Shown: piece by piece, positions 18,088-28,095 of the stretch
Numbering within the stretch: position 1 is the first letter of the stretch
How the letters are laid out: every line of letters starts with the position of its first letter
DNA from: Leptospira bandrabouensis
Lineage (GTDB): Bacteria; Spirochaetota; Leptospiria; Leptospirales; Leptospiraceae
Direction: 5' to 3'
NCBI RefSeq assembly: GCF_004770905.1
Contig: NZ_RQHT01000014.1
Coordinates: 1,746,001-1,810,000 of the forward strand
DNA: 64,000 bases
Notes under the pieces: generated by a model
What the model saw: the letters and a program-made list of their open reading frames with translations, nothing else
What the model was told of the DNA's origin: nothing
The model's database searches: none
Translations under genes and position numbers: made by a program

Positions 18088-20415
18088 ATGTCCGACAAAG
18101 AATCAAAATCGCTTTCGATTTTGGACTATCTCAGTGTTACCGTCGCAACCCTAGGTTCACTCGGTGTGATCATATCTGTTGTAATGACAGGATGGGAATA
18201 CGAGTTTTCCTTCCTAGTTGGCGGTTTGCTTGCCTTACTTGCTTCCTCATACTTTGTATATAAAACCATTGAAAAGGTCTCAAAAGACAAGCAGAAGTCA
18301 GGTGCGATTTGGTTATCCTATGTAATTGCCATTTTTATGTATGCTATGGTTAACACTTTTCAACCACTGAAAGATTTGGAAGAAAACTCTGTTTCCACAA
18401 GATTCCAATTTTTACGTGGATCCAACACTAAAACAGAAAGTGAAGGGGACACTGGTCGTATTGAATACATTCAATTCCAACCACCAGCTAAGGCTCGTAA
18501 GGATATCAATATCATTGGTATCACAACAGAATCACTCGAAAAATTACAAGGAACTTGGCCTCTTCCTTGGAGTTATTACGCGGACATCATTGACACTTTT
18601 AAAGAATCGAATAACATTCTCATGTTCGATATTTTCTTCGTAGATTACAAGCCCGGTCAAACCGAAGAGATGGTCAATGCTCTTCAAAAAAACCGGAATG
18701 TCCTCTTTGACTACCCTATGGAAGTCAGTGCGGAATCAAAAGAAGCGGTTCTCAATTTGGAAAAACGAATTGATATCCTTCGTAAGTTCCAGTTGAAAAA
18801 TGTGATCGATGAAAACGATTCGGGAATCTCTTGGGTTAAGTTTCCTCAGCCTCCGATTGAACCCATTAGCGAATTGTCAGCTGGTCTTGGTTTTGCGAAC
18901 GTAAAAAAAGACGAATCTGGTTTGAATCGTAAGATGCCTCTCGTTGTAAAAGTTTATAATTCGGGAAGAGATAGAGAAACAGAATATTTTCCTTCCATCG
19001 ACTTACTCATTGTTTGTAAATACTACGGTATCGATGTACAAAAAGATGTAGAAGTCAACATGGGACATTATGTGAAATTGTCCAACATCCCCAAAAAAAT
19101 CATTCGTGAGTTCAATATCAAAGAACGTAAGTTTGAAGAAAGAGATGTGATGCAAGTCCCGAACGAAAAAAGAGAGGTGGTCATTCCTATCGATTGGGAA
19201 GGGCAAATGGAAATTAACTTCGTAGGTGGACGTTATTCCTTTAAACAAAATGAAATTTTCGAAGTCACAAACGATTGGGATGCGGAACTTCTCGAAGCCA
19301 ACCAAATTAATAATAAAATCTTTCTTGTGGCGATGTATTATGCAACGGGTCGTGGGGCTTCCAAAGACTCCCACTTATCTCCGTTTGGCGATATGTCTGG
19401 AATCGAACACCACGCACATGCAATCAATACCATCCTAAACCAAGACTTTTTGTCCACAGTGCCTAACTGGGGAATTTTCCTCATTTATGTTGGTCTTGGT
19501 GTGATGATTGGGTTTTTACAGCCAAGGGTAAAAACACATATTGGTTTTGCGATTATGTTAACTCAGCTTTTGCTTTATGTAGTTGCTGCCCTTTATATTT
19601 TCCAAACTTTCAACCTTATTACAGTTCTTCCTTCTGTTACCATCGAACAGATTGTTGTGTTTGTGGCCATCATTGGATTTAGAATCTTAACAGAAGAAGA
19701 AAACGTAAAATACATCCGTCAAACCTTCTCCAAATTCGTTTCTAAAGATGTTGTGGACGAACTCCTTAAACACCCAGACAATTTGGCACTTGGTGGATCC
19801 AAACGAGAGATCACTATTTTTTTCTCCGACGTTCGCGGATTTACAACCATTTCCGAGCAGTTGGGTCCGGAAGACCTCGTGAAGTTACTGAACGAATATT
19901 TGTCTGCGATGACGGACATCATCATTGAATACAAAGGAACCATTGATAAGTATATGGGAGATGCAATCATGGCATTCTGGGGAGCACCGGTTCCTTTGGA
20001 AGACCATGCATACTATGCTTGTGTGGCGGCACTTGCACAGTTGGATTATTTAAAAGTCCTCCAACAAAAATGGGCAGAACGAAATGTCCCGGTGATCGAT
20101 ATTGGATGTGGTCTTAATTCCGGCCCAGCCGTTGTGGGGAACATGGGATCCTCACACAGGATGGAATATACTTGTATGGGTGATACCATCAACCTTGGAT
20201 CCCGATTGGAAGGTTCCAATAAAATGTACACCACAAATGTGATCATTTCTGAATACACTTACGAAAAAGTGAAAGACCGTGTGGTCGCCAGAGAGCTGGA
20301 TTTAGTGCGAGTAAAAGGAAAAACCCAGCCTGTTCGGATTTACGAATTGCTTGGAATCACAAACCCAGAAGATATGGAGAAAATGAAGCGGCCTCTCCAA
20401 AAGGCGGCAACATGA
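18088..20415 (+). CDS. CHASE2-domain adenylate/guanylate cyclase
   Basis: This is a 775-residue membrane sensor cyclase. Two N-terminal helices (about 13-35 and 38-90) precede a large extracytoplasmic CHASE2-type domain (about 120-430). Three C-terminal helices follow (about 458-535). The cytoplasmic class III cyclase domain (575-770) has the metal motif FFSDVRGF (578-585), GDAIMAFWGAP (about 622) and TCMGDTINLGSRLEG. It should make a cyclic nucleotide, probably cAMP, in response to an external signal. The upstream ribosome binding site includes AGAGG. A cyclic-nucleotide-binding protein is encoded at 25470-28007. Confidence 0.93.
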   Translation: MSDKESKSLSILDYLSVTVATLGSLGVIISVVMTGWEYEFSFLVGGLLALLASSYFVYKTIEKVSKDKQKSGAIWLSYVIAIFMYAMVNTFQPLKDLEENSVSTRFQFLRGSNTKTESEGDTGRIEYIQFQPPAKARKDINIIGITTESLEKLQGTWPLPWSYYADIIDTFKESNNILMFDIFFVDYKPGQTEEMVNALQKNRNVLFDYPMEVSAESKEAVLNLEKRIDILRKFQLKNVIDENDSGISWVKFPQPPIEPISELSAGLGFANVKKDESGLNRKMPLVVKVYNSGRDRETEYFPSIDLLIVCKYYGIDVQKDVEVNMGHYVKLSNIPKKIIREFNIKERKFEERDVMQVPNEKREVVIPIDWEGQMEINFVGGRYSFKQNEIFEVTNDWDAELLEANQINNKIFLVAMYYATGRGASKDSHLSPFGDMSGIEHHAHAINTILNQDFLSTVPNWGIFLIYVGLGVMIGFLQPRVKTHIGFAIMLTQLLLYVVAALYIFQTFNLITVLPSVTIEQIVVFVAIIGFRILTEEENVKYIRQTFSKFVSKDVVDELLKHPDNLALGGSKREITIFFSDVRGFTTISEQLGPEDLVKLLNEYLSAMTDIIIEYKGTIDKYMGDAIMAFWGAPVPLEDHAYYACVAALAQLDYLKVLQQKWAERNVPVIDIGCGLNSGPAVVGNMGSSHRMEYTCMGDTINLGSRLEGSNKMYTTNVIISEYTYEKVKDRVVARELDLVRVKGKTQPVRIYELLGITNPEDMEKMKRPLQKAAT

Positions 20416-20422
20416 AGTTTAC

Positions 20423-22312
20423 ATGCCATCATATCCCTATCTCGACAAAATCCAATTTCCGGAAGATCTTAGAAAGATAAATGAAGAGGATCTCCCGAAG
20501 GTTTGCCATGACCTTCGGGAATACATCATCGACACCCTCTCTGATGTGGGAGGGCACTTCGCCAGTAACCTAGGCGTTGTGGAACTCACCGTTGCTTTAC
20601 ACTATGTTTTCCAAACCCCCACAGACAAAATCATCTGGGACGTGGGCCATCAAACGTATCCTCATAAAATTCTAACAGGCCGAAAAAAAGAACTGCCCAC
20701 AGTTCGTAAGTGGCAGGGTCTATCTGGATTTCCCAAACGGGAGGAATCTGAATACGATTTGTACAATACTGGCCATGCAGGAACTTCCATTTCCCAAGCC
20801 CTCGGTGAGGCCTGTGCCCGTGACCTACTAGGAAAAGATTATAAAGTGGCTGCCGTAATTGGGGATGCCTCCATCGCTACAGGGATGGCTCTCGAAGCTA
20901 TGAACCATGGTGGTCATATTAAACCGAACATGCTCGTCATTTTGAATGACAACTATATGTCGATTTCCAAAAACGTAGGTTCTATTTCCAATTACCTCAA
21001 TCGTATTATTTCCTCACAAGTATATAACAGAGGTAAAACGGCATTTTATGGTTTTTTAAAATGGATTCCACTTATCGGCCCCGCCTTACAGGCGCTTGCT
21101 CATAATATGGAAACTTCGTTTAAACATTTTATGATGCGTCCCGGTGGACTTTTTGAAGATTTGGGTTTTACCTATTTTGGTCCGATTGACGGTCATGATG
21201 TGAACCGTGTGGTTCAGATGTTACAAAACCTTTCCAAAATCCAAGGCCCCATTCTTTTGCATGTTCTAACGCAAAAAGGTAAAGGTTATAAACCAGCAGA
21301 AGCCGATCCTATCAAATACCACGGTGTCACACCGTTTAACAAAGAGTCAGGGAAGATGGCAACTTCCGACTCCAATAAAATTGGGCTTTCTAAAATTGTT
21401 GGAAAAACACTTACCGATTTAACTGACAAAGACAAACGAATCGCAGTCATTACTCCGGCGATGATTGAAGGTTCTGGGCTACGTGAATACCAAGAGGCTT
21501 ATCCAGAAAATACTTTTGATGTGGGAATTGCAGAGCAACATTCCGTTGCTTTTGCAGGTGCCATGACAAGCGGTGGTGCCATTCCTTTTATGTGTATTTA
21601 TTCCACCTTCCTCACTCGGGCTATGGACCAACTTGTGGAAGATGTATCCCTTATGAATTTGCCAGTTCGGTTTGTGATCGACCGGGCAGGGATTGTAGGT
21701 CCTGACGGCGAAACCCACCAAGGTCTTTCTGATCTTGGATACTTGGCGGGACTTCCCAATATGGATATCATAGTTCCTAGTTCGGCTCAAGATATTATCG
21801 ATAGCCTTCATTTTATGAAGGATTATACAGAACATCCCATTGCCATTCGTTTCCCGAAAGACAGCGGCGACTTACGTGAGTTAAAGTTTGAAACTCCATT
21901 TTCGATTACTAAGGCAAAAGCTCGCTTGGTTTTAGAGGGAGAAGATTTACTAATTTTATCAGTTGGGTTTATGTTACCCATTGCGAAGTCAGTGGCCGAA
22001 ATTTTAAAACAAAAAGGGATCTCGGTTTCCGTTGTGGATCTTTTTTGGTTACGTCCTTATGATAAGGATCTGGTTCATGGACAAATCCAAAAAAACAAAA
22101 GGTTTGTGATTTTGGACGAAAGTTATATCCATGCAGGTGCTTCTGGATTTCTGTTGAATGAAATTCCATCAGATCTCCTGGGTAAGTTCTTAAAAACCTT
22201 TGCTTTGCCACCAGAACCTATCCACCACGGGGAAAGAAATCAGATTTTGGACCATTACCGTCTCACCGCTTCTCAGATTGCGGAAGAATTGGTTCTGGCC
22301 TTGAAAAAATAA
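20423..22312 (+). CDS. dxs: 1-deoxy-D-xylulose-5-phosphate synthase
   Basis: This thiamine-diphosphate enzyme condenses pyruvate and glyceraldehyde-3-phosphate, the entry to the MEP pathway. It has the N-terminal FASNLGVVELTVALHYVF and DVGHQTYPHKILTGR. The ThDP/Mg motif is GDASIATGMALEAMN, and the pyrimidine-domain segment VGIAEQHSVAFAGAM carries the catalytic Glu. The C-terminal transketolase domain is complete and the length (629) is normal. It begins 7 nt after the cyclase gene. Confidence 0.97.
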   Translation: MPSYPYLDKIQFPEDLRKINEEDLPKVCHDLREYIIDTLSDVGGHFASNLGVVELTVALHYVFQTPTDKIIWDVGHQTYPHKILTGRKKELPTVRKWQGLSGFPKREESEYDLYNTGHAGTSISQALGEACARDLLGKDYKVAAVIGDASIATGMALEAMNHGGHIKPNMLVILNDNYMSISKNVGSISNYLNRIISSQVYNRGKTAFYGFLKWIPLIGPALQALAHNMETSFKHFMMRPGGLFEDLGFTYFGPIDGHDVNRVVQMLQNLSKIQGPILLHVLTQKGKGYKPAEADPIKYHGVTPFNKESGKMATSDSNKIGLSKIVGKTLTDLTDKDKRIAVITPAMIEGSGLREYQEAYPENTFDVGIAEQHSVAFAGAMTSGGAIPFMCIYSTFLTRAMDQLVEDVSLMNLPVRFVIDRAGIVGPDGETHQGLSDLGYLAGLPNMDIIVPSSAQDIIDSLHFMKDYTEHPIAIRFPKDSGDLRELKFETPFSITKAKARLVLEGEDLLILSVGFMLPIAKSVAEILKQKGISVSVVDLFWLRPYDKDLVHGQIQKNKRFVILDESYIHAGASGFLLNEIPSDLLGKFLKTFALPPEPIHHGERNQILDHYRLTASQIAEELVLALKK

Positions 22313-22374
22313 ATTTAGTTTTCAAGGAGATTTTTAACTCATCCGAAAATGAAAGAAAATGCGCGAGGATCTCA

Positions 22375-22860
22375 TTGTCTTCTAGTTCTTTCCAACTTTC
22401 CTTAGATTTAGCAAAAGACCATTTCAAAGTCGGTGACTTAGACCGAGCTGAATTCCACCTTCGTTCCAGTTTGGAATTGGAAGAATCCGAAGAAGCCTAT
22501 TTTTATTTAGGTTTGGTCCAAAACGCACTCGGTCAATGGAGTGATGCGCTTGCTTCCTATTACAAAGCCGTTAGTTTAAACCACGAATACGGCAATCCAT
22601 GTAATGAAATCGGTGTTCTTTTGTTACGTATGGGGAACGATAAAGAAGCAGTGTATTGGTTAAAAAAATCTGTTCGTTGTGAACGAAATGATGCTCCTCA
22701 TATTTCTTATTTTAACCTCGCCACATTGTACAAGTTATGGAATAGACCCGAAAGGTCCTTACAATACCTTCATAAAGCATTGAGCTTAAAAAAAGATTTT
22801 TCTGAAGCAAATGATCTTTGGCGAGAGTTAAAATCCGACGAAGAAGCGCCTTCCAACTAA
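22375..22860 (+). CDS. Tetratricopeptide repeat protein
   Basis: This 161-residue protein is built from about four TPR units, for example AYFYLGLVQNALGQWSDALASYYKAVSLN around residues 40-68. TPRs mediate protein-protein contacts, and no catalytic motif is seen. The start is TTG at 22375 with GAGGA 7-9 nt upstream. Nearby ATGs are out of frame. Its stop overlaps the end of the convergent minus-strand gene by 4 nt. The partner is unknown. Confidence 0.85.
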   Translation: MSSSSFQLSLDLAKDHFKVGDLDRAEFHLRSSLELEESEEAYFYLGLVQNALGQWSDALASYYKAVSLNHEYGNPCNEIGVLLLRMGNDKEAVYWLKKSVRCERNDAPHISYFNLATLYKLWNRPERSLQYLHKALSLKKDFSEANDLWRELKSDEEAPSN

Positions 22861-23348
22861 GTATAGTCAGTCGGGAGGGGAACTAAAACTTCTCCCGTAT
22901 ATTTTGGAATTTCCATTTTGACTTCTTTCCATTCTAAATAAGTAATCCCATTTTCTTCTGCTAGGTAATCGGCGAGTTCTCTAGCGGCATTCCAAGTGAA
23001 TCGGTATTTGATTTTCTCTTCTACAGACCTAAGTCCTAAAAGACCACCATCACTAGTTTCATAAATTTCAAATTCACCAAAAGGATAACTCCTCCCATCA
23101 TCCGTATGGAAGACCATACCGGAATCAGTTAATTCTACATGTAGGACATGGCAAGGAAATCCATCGATACGAATGTAACCATGTTCCGAAAGTTCACCGA
23201 ATCGGTTTTCAATATAAACTCCCTTATCGTTACCATGAAGATTGTTACGAAAGTATTGTAAGATTTCCTCTTTATCGATTTTGTTTCCACGGAAAATCCA
23301 CTCATCGGCTGGTGAAATATAAATTTCAGAATCAAAAATTCTTGGCAT
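22857..23348 (-). CDS. Hypothetical protein, weakly DUF1285-like
   Basis: This is a 163-residue soluble protein with no signal peptide or membrane segment. The start, DEWIFRGNKIDKEEILQYF, followed by alternating beta segments (YIENRFGELSEHGYIRIDG), resembles the layout of DUF1285 proteins. That is my pattern impression only. It follows the lipoprotein gene by 5 nt on the same strand, so the two likely form an operon. Function unknown. Confidence 0.6.
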   Translation of the reverse strand: MPRIFDSEIYISPADEWIFRGNKIDKEEILQYFRNNLHGNDKGVYIENRFGELSEHGYIRIDGFPCHVLHVELTDSGMVFHTDDGRSYPFGEFEIYETSDGGLLGLRSVEEKIKYRFTWNAARELADYLAEENGITYLEWKEVKMEIPKYTGEVLVPLPTDYT

Positions 23349-23353
23349 ATATT

Positions 23354-23758
23354 TTATTTATACCTATAGGCGTAACCCTTCCAAAAAGGAAGGTTTGATT
23401 TTTGTAAATAGGAGTTTGTAGAACGGCCTTTTTGGTCCATAGTTTCTACTGTCACTGAATCCACTGTATTTTGGTTTTTTTCCGTCATCCAAACTCCGTC
23501 AACCTTACGGCGAAACAGATCTTTTTTGACCCGAGGTTCATAATCTTCCCAAGTGAGATCTTCTGTATTTCGAACAACTACTTCACCTACGATTTTAAAG
23601 AGTCGTTTGGGTCTCTCCCGCAGAATTTCCACTTCTTCCCAAGATTTCACCTTATAACGGGAATCATTTGGCCTGTAATCGGGTTCTGGGATAAAATCTA
23701 CGGAGGTACATCCAATTACGAATAAGAGTAGGGGAAAAAGGGAAAAATTAAACCGCAT
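23354..23758 (-). CDS. Small predicted lipoprotein
   Basis: Starting at the ATG at 23758, which has AAGGA 5 nt upstream, the protein is about 134 residues. It has a hydrophobic signal (FSLFPLLLFVIG) ending at a lipobox-like IGC, with Cys near residue 16. A longer frame to 23815 exists but would bury the signal peptide. The mature part is polar and basic with no recognised domain. It would be anchored to a membrane and is probably co-transcribed with the following gene. Confidence 0.7.
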   Translation of the reverse strand: MRFNFSLFPLLLFVIGCTSVDFIPEPDYRPNDSRYKVKSWEEVEILRERPKRLFKIVGEVVVRNTEDLTWEDYEPRVKKDLFRRKVDGVWMTEKNQNTVDSVTVETMDQKGRSTNSYLQKSNLPFWKGYAYRYK

Positions 23759-23841
23759 TCTATTCCTTAGACAAAAATATGCTATACATTGGTAGAATTG
23801 CCATAGGATAAGCAATACAAAGATTTAGGCGCCAAGCTTTC

Positions 23842-24528
23842 ATGGAAGAAACAGACATCGGGAAACGCAAACGGGAAAATGTACTCAAGATTGGTTACTC
23901 AACCTTAGATGAAATCGAGGAAAAAGTAAAGGCCTTTCGAGTCATGAACCAAAATGCCGTGAAAAAACGGTACCTCATCACGCGAGATCCCATCCTCGAC
24001 CCCCAAGGGAAGGTTCTCCTTGCCAAGGCCCAGGAAATTGACGTATCCGCTGCCAAACTCCTCCGTCGCCATTTTAAAGGTGTGGATATGTTTAAGGTCT
24101 TCCAACCAGACGAAGGGCTTGTGATTATCTCGGACATGTCTACCATGGAAGGGGTTTCCTTCTCTATGGACATTGTGACCCAGATTATGAACCTTGGTGG
24201 CGGCGCTTACGAAGGGTTCATTGACCGTGTGGATAGTTTTGAAGACTTTATTGTACTTTTGAAAAAAAACCTATTTCCCCGAATGATCATTGTGGGATAT
24301 CTTCCCAAAGAAAAAATCCAAAACGAAATCATCAATTTTGTAAAAGTAAAACGTTTGGACAACTACCTCAGAGCCTTGGAGCTTACCCATTCCGTTTTTA
24401 AACCCACTGCTTATTTTCCAAAAATCAAACAGGTCAATATTTCCCAAGAGGACCCCAAATCCTGGGGTCGTTTTGTGGTGGAGATAGTCCGAGAATACAC
24501 AAGACCATATTTCGTAGAAGAAGTGTAG
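23842..24528 (+). CDS. Hypothetical protein with HD-GYP-like N-terminal segment
   Basis: This is a 228-residue cytoplasmic protein. Residues about 43-85 ([20 protein letters not shown], then a helix ending [10 protein letters not shown]) resemble the short domain that precedes HD-GYP phosphodiesterases. No HD or GYP motif follows, so it cannot be called an enzyme. The remainder is unrecognised. Its stop codon abuts the stop of the convergent FAD enzyme gene with no gap. Confidence 0.6.
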   Translation: MEETDIGKRKRENVLKIGYSTLDEIEEKVKAFRVMNQNAVKKRYLITRDPILDPQGKVLLAKAQEIDVSAAKLLRRHFKGVDMFKVFQPDEGLVIISDMSTMEGVSFSMDIVTQIMNLGGGAYEGFIDRVDSFEDFIVLLKKNLFPRMIIVGYLPKEKIQNEIINFVKVKRLDNYLRALELTHSVFKPTAYFPKIKQVNISQEDPKSWGRFVVEIVREYTRPYFVEEV

Positions 24529-25431
24529 TTAGGACAAAATCATAGCACGGTTGAGCATGGCACCCGCAATGTTTCCGGAGTGGACAGCATGTGCCACCGA
24601 ACGAAACATCGATGCCATATCTCCGACTGCATACACACCGGGGACATTGGTTTCATAAAAATTTGTGACTTCTAGATGACCGCTGGGAAGGAGGTTACAT
24701 CCAATTTCTTCTGGTAACTTAGAATGTTGTAACATTGGTAATCTTGTGTAAAGTGCCTCGATTTGGTTTTCTTTTCCGGATTGTAGTTTAATGGCCGAAA
24801 TTTGACCTTCTTTATGAATCAGTCTATCAACCAAGTCAGTCACAACTTGAATCCCTTCATTTCCTAATTTGGTTTGTTCTTCTTTAGAAAACTGAATGGG
24901 GCCATTTGTATAAACTGTTAATTCTTTTGACCAATGTTTTAGAAATTTAGAATGTTCGAATACTCCTGGTTCATTCATCCAAAGCCCTGTTTTGTTTCCC
25001 ATAGATTCATATCCATGGCAATAGGGACAATGGATGACCGACTTCCCCCAGGACTCTGCAAATCCAGGAATTTCCGGTAAAACATCTTTCAGGCCAGTGG
25101 CAAAAATAATTTTATTGGTTTGGATGGGAGAAAATTCATTTCCTTTTAATAGAAAACCTTCTTCCGTTTTTTCGATGGAGGTTACTTCACCTAACGTAAG
25201 TTTGAAGTTTGGGTAATTTTCTAGATCAGAGAGTGCTTTTTTACGAATAGAACCAGGGGATTCTCCATCGTGAGTGATAAAGTTATGGGAAGCTGGTGTG
25301 TTTCTATTACAGGGTCTTTCCGTATCAAAAACAATGACTTTTCTAAGGGAACGAACCAGAGATAGGGCGGCGGAGAGTCCAGAAAAACTTCCCCCAATGA
25401 TGGCTACTTCAACTTTTTGAATGGATTCCAT
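24529..25431 (-). CDS. FAD-dependent CxxC oxidoreductase (thioredoxin reductase / GliT-like)
   Basis: This is a 300-residue flavoprotein. The FAD-binding IIGGSFSGLSAAL is at residues 11-23, a redox-active CPYCHGYE is at 135-142, and the second FAD motif VYAVGDMA lies near the C-terminus. The CPYC centre reacts with the flavin as in thioredoxin reductase. However, the glycine-rich NADPH motif expected just after it is replaced by TGLWMNEPGVFEHSKF. This layout resembles the GliT/HlmI dithiol oxidases, which make disulfides. The ATG lies inside a 14-bp hairpin (25426-25458) with no good ribosome binding site. Confidence 0.82.
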   Translation of the reverse strand: MESIQKVEVAIIGGSFSGLSAALSLVRSLRKVIVFDTERPCNRNTPASHNFITHDGESPGSIRKKALSDLENYPNFKLTLGEVTSIEKTEEGFLLKGNEFSPIQTNKIIFATGLKDVLPEIPGFAESWGKSVIHCPYCHGYESMGNKTGLWMNEPGVFEHSKFLKHWSKELTVYTNGPIQFSKEEQTKLGNEGIQVVTDLVDRLIHKEGQISAIKLQSGKENQIEALYTRLPMLQHSKLPEEIGCNLLPSGHLEVTNFYETNVPGVYAVGDMASMFRSVAHAVHSGNIAGAMLNRAMILS

Positions 25432-25458
25432 AGATGCAACTTAATTGCATCTATGGAA
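25426..25458. promoter_or_regulatory. 14-bp perfect inverted repeat spanning the start codon of the FAD enzyme
   Basis: TTCCATAGATGCAA and TTGCATCTATGGAA pair perfectly around a 5-nt loop. The start codon (25431-25429) lies in one arm. On the minus strand it also falls between the upstream gene's stop (25470) and this gene. No U-run follows, so a simple terminator is unlikely. An operator or a translation-blocking hairpin is possible. Confidence 0.6.
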
Positions 25459-25469
25459 GTTGGCAAGAA

Positions 25470-28007
25470 TTAAACTTCGTAAAAAGTTAAATTCTCATAA
25501 AGTTCCTTGGGAAGATTTCCGCTGGCATCCATATACTTTTTGTATTTGTTTTCGAACTCTTTGTGTTGGCGAGTTCGAATATTTTTGAATCGGTTATGAA
25601 GTTCCGAATACGCAGGTTGGGAACTAACCTTTTCTCTGATGTTTTTGTGAAAAGGAATGTGTCGATAGAAGATGGAACGTACCACTCGGTTGACTCTCTG
25701 CACTCCTTCAGCTTCATATCGAATCCACATGGAGTAGTCGTAAGCAAATTTGTCGCGATCGGTACGGAAACGTTTAAACTCAGCTGCAATTTTTTCTTTG
25801 AGTTCTGGAGAAAGGTCCTTACTCTTTTTAAAGAACTGCACATAATCTGTGTAATCTGCCGTGATGGAAGGAATCCCGACGTTATTCCAATCAGGACCAA
25901 GTATGTTTTTACAAAGTTCCCAACGGAAAGCAGCAATGGCTTCCAACATAAAAGTTTTTAAATCACCGGTGACAAAGTGTGGGATACAAATTCGTCCTCT
26001 AGATTCTTTAGAACCTGCTCCTCTAAAAACAGAAAGGTCTTGCCACATCATAATCTTCGGCCCAATCGAAGGGACTAAAATGAAGTCAGGGATAATTGAT
26101 CTTTGTACGAATTCGTTTTTGATTCCTAACTCTTCGTTTCGGTAAATGACTTCCCTGTTGAATGCTGTGTAGTCTACACTTAAGATGTATTGGAGTGCTT
26201 TTTCCACATCTTCTTTGGAAACAAAACATTTCTCCAAAGGTATTGTGATATGATATTTTGTAAGGATAGGGAAGTGGCTGGCAATATTTCCAGACGTCAA
26301 ACGCACGTTTGGTTCATACATTGAGGAAATTTCCGAACCAAGTCTTGCCTCACCTGTATCATAATCTGGTGGGATATCTTTTTCTGATTTGATTCCGGAA
26401 TCTTTGAGATCCATTTTAAGTTTTTCAAAAAAAGTTTGTCCAAGTTCATCAACGGAAGTGGGCACTTCACGAGAATAGATTTTTTCTAACCAATCGGTTC
26501 CATAATGAATAGGGGCACTCGGATTTCCTCCGTTTTGATACAAGCGACTTACCAGTTCTACAATATGACCTTCATCTAGAAGGCTTTCGTCAAAATATCC
26601 ATACCGTAACATAAGTTCAACGGCCTTAGGTGCTTGTTTCCCTGATTGTAACCATTTGGAAAAAGATTTTTTATACACTTCCCAATAAGTTTTAGAAATG
26701 GTTCTTCTAATTTTGCGATTGTCTGGTTCTGGATCCAATGGGTTTTTAAAGGATTTAAGTTTTACCATTAGTGTGGAAAACTCTTTTACCGCTTCTGGGT
26801 CTGCCTGCGAATAGTTTAAGATCTGGCTTGCTGAGTTTAGTAGCTCCACTTTGAGTGCTTGGGTATCAATACCTGCACGAATGGTTTCACTTCCTTGGGA
26901 ACTAACCTCATCCTTGTTTTTTTGTGCTGAAAGTTCGTGTCCATATTTGGCTGTAAGTTCTGATTGTTTGGTTTCTAATTTATCTAGATTATTTCCAAGG
27001 GACGCATAAGCAGATCCAAATATCTGTTTGTATTCATCTAATAAGGATTTGGATTTTTTAAGAGCCCATTCTGTGATTGGTAATAATACGGTAGAAGGAA
27101 TTGTGGAATAACCTGTATTAAAAAGATCCAATGTTAAATTAAACTTTTCGACAAGAGCGTTTTCTCCGACAAACATTGTGTTCATCATCTCTGAAAGTTC
27201 ACTTGTTTCTTTGTTTAATATTTCGAATAACTCGCGATAGGTTTTTACATAACTTTCTGCAGCACTTTGTAATAAACTTGGATCTGCTTCAAACAATGCT
27301 TGTGAAATTTTGGGATTCACCGAAAGGATTTTCCGAATGAAATGAAATTCGGCATCATTCCATTCAATGGTTTCACTATAATTACGTTCGAAAAATTCCC
27401 CATGGTCTTCTTCTAAAAAATGAACCGTAGGTTTATCAGGTAAAATTCCCCCATGTTCTTGGAACCCAGCCAAGTTGTTTCGTATGAGCCGCATCACAGG
27501 ATCAATGATATTCTCATCACGAGTGATGAGTGCTCCTGGGCTGACATCCGAAAAGATAGATGGGTTTAAGATATAATAAACTGCACCTAAGTTGTCCATG
27601 GTTTGTTCGAACTTTGCAGCCAAACCTTTAATGGAGAGGACACGTTTGTAGAGTTCCCCAATTTCTTTGAGTAAAGTGCGAACGGCCATCACTCCCACAG
27701 ATACTTTGGAAGTGATGGTTTTTTTCGCATTGTCCCTGTTCATTACATAAGTAGAAACAACGCAAGAGGTTTTGGCACGAATGGTATAAGGGTAAGGTGT
27801 TCCTTCCAGGAGAGCAAAGATACCTGGTGTTAAGTTTGCCCCATCTAAACTATATAGAACAATACTTGTGTCACCTAAAGTGGTTTCTACTCGAACCGAT
27901 CCTTCATGGAGGATGTTCATGGAAGTTGAGGCCTTGCCTCCGATGAAAAGGACTTCACCTGGATTGACTGGGATCTTTTGGTTATTTTTACTGGTATCTA
28001 GAGGCAT
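25470..28007 (-). CDS. Large cyclic-nucleotide-binding-domain protein
   Basis: This is an 845-residue cytoplasmic protein. Residues about 12-110 form a CAP-type cyclic-nucleotide-binding fold ([20 protein letters not shown], then [20 protein letters not shown]). The remaining 700 residues are long helical segments plus a C-terminal region with a polar, aromatic-rich helix near 770-845. I recognise no domain there and see no DNA-binding helix-turn-helix. It may act as a cAMP effector, with the CHASE2 cyclase at 18088 as a possible source. That link is inference. It is divergent from aroA across an 88-bp gap. Confidence 0.75.
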   Translation of the reverse strand: MPLDTSKNNQKIPVNPGEVLFIGGKASTSMNILHEGSVRVETTLGDTSIVLYSLDGANLTPGIFALLEGTPYPYTIRAKTSCVVSTYVMNRDNAKKTITSKVSVGVMAVRTLLKEIGELYKRVLSIKGLAAKFEQTMDNLGAVYYILNPSIFSDVSPGALITRDENIIDPVMRLIRNNLAGFQEHGGILPDKPTVHFLEEDHGEFFERNYSETIEWNDAEFHFIRKILSVNPKISQALFEADPSLLQSAAESYVKTYRELFEILNKETSELSEMMNTMFVGENALVEKFNLTLDLFNTGYSTIPSTVLLPITEWALKKSKSLLDEYKQIFGSAYASLGNNLDKLETKQSELTAKYGHELSAQKNKDEVSSQGSETIRAGIDTQALKVELLNSASQILNYSQADPEAVKEFSTLMVKLKSFKNPLDPEPDNRKIRRTISKTYWEVYKKSFSKWLQSGKQAPKAVELMLRYGYFDESLLDEGHIVELVSRLYQNGGNPSAPIHYGTDWLEKIYSREVPTSVDELGQTFFEKLKMDLKDSGIKSEKDIPPDYDTGEARLGSEISSMYEPNVRLTSGNIASHFPILTKYHITIPLEKCFVSKEDVEKALQYILSVDYTAFNREVIYRNEELGIKNEFVQRSIIPDFILVPSIGPKIMMWQDLSVFRGAGSKESRGRICIPHFVTGDLKTFMLEAIAAFRWELCKNILGPDWNNVGIPSITADYTDYVQFFKKSKDLSPELKEKIAAEFKRFRTDRDKFAYDYSMWIRYEAEGVQRVNRVVRSIFYRHIPFHKNIREKVSSQPAYSELHNRFKNIRTRQHKEFENKYKKYMDASGNLPKELYENLTFYEV

Positions 28008-28095
28008 TTGTTTGTTCGTTTTGCGAAACTTGGGTTTCCGTCAAAACCTACTAAAGAAGCGCCAAATTGCAAAATACTTTTTAGAAAAATACAAC

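Noticed and set aside
27868..28095. N-terminal extension of aroA
   Set aside because: It overlaps the start of the divergent gene. EPSP synthases begin at the sequence following the ATG at 28096.
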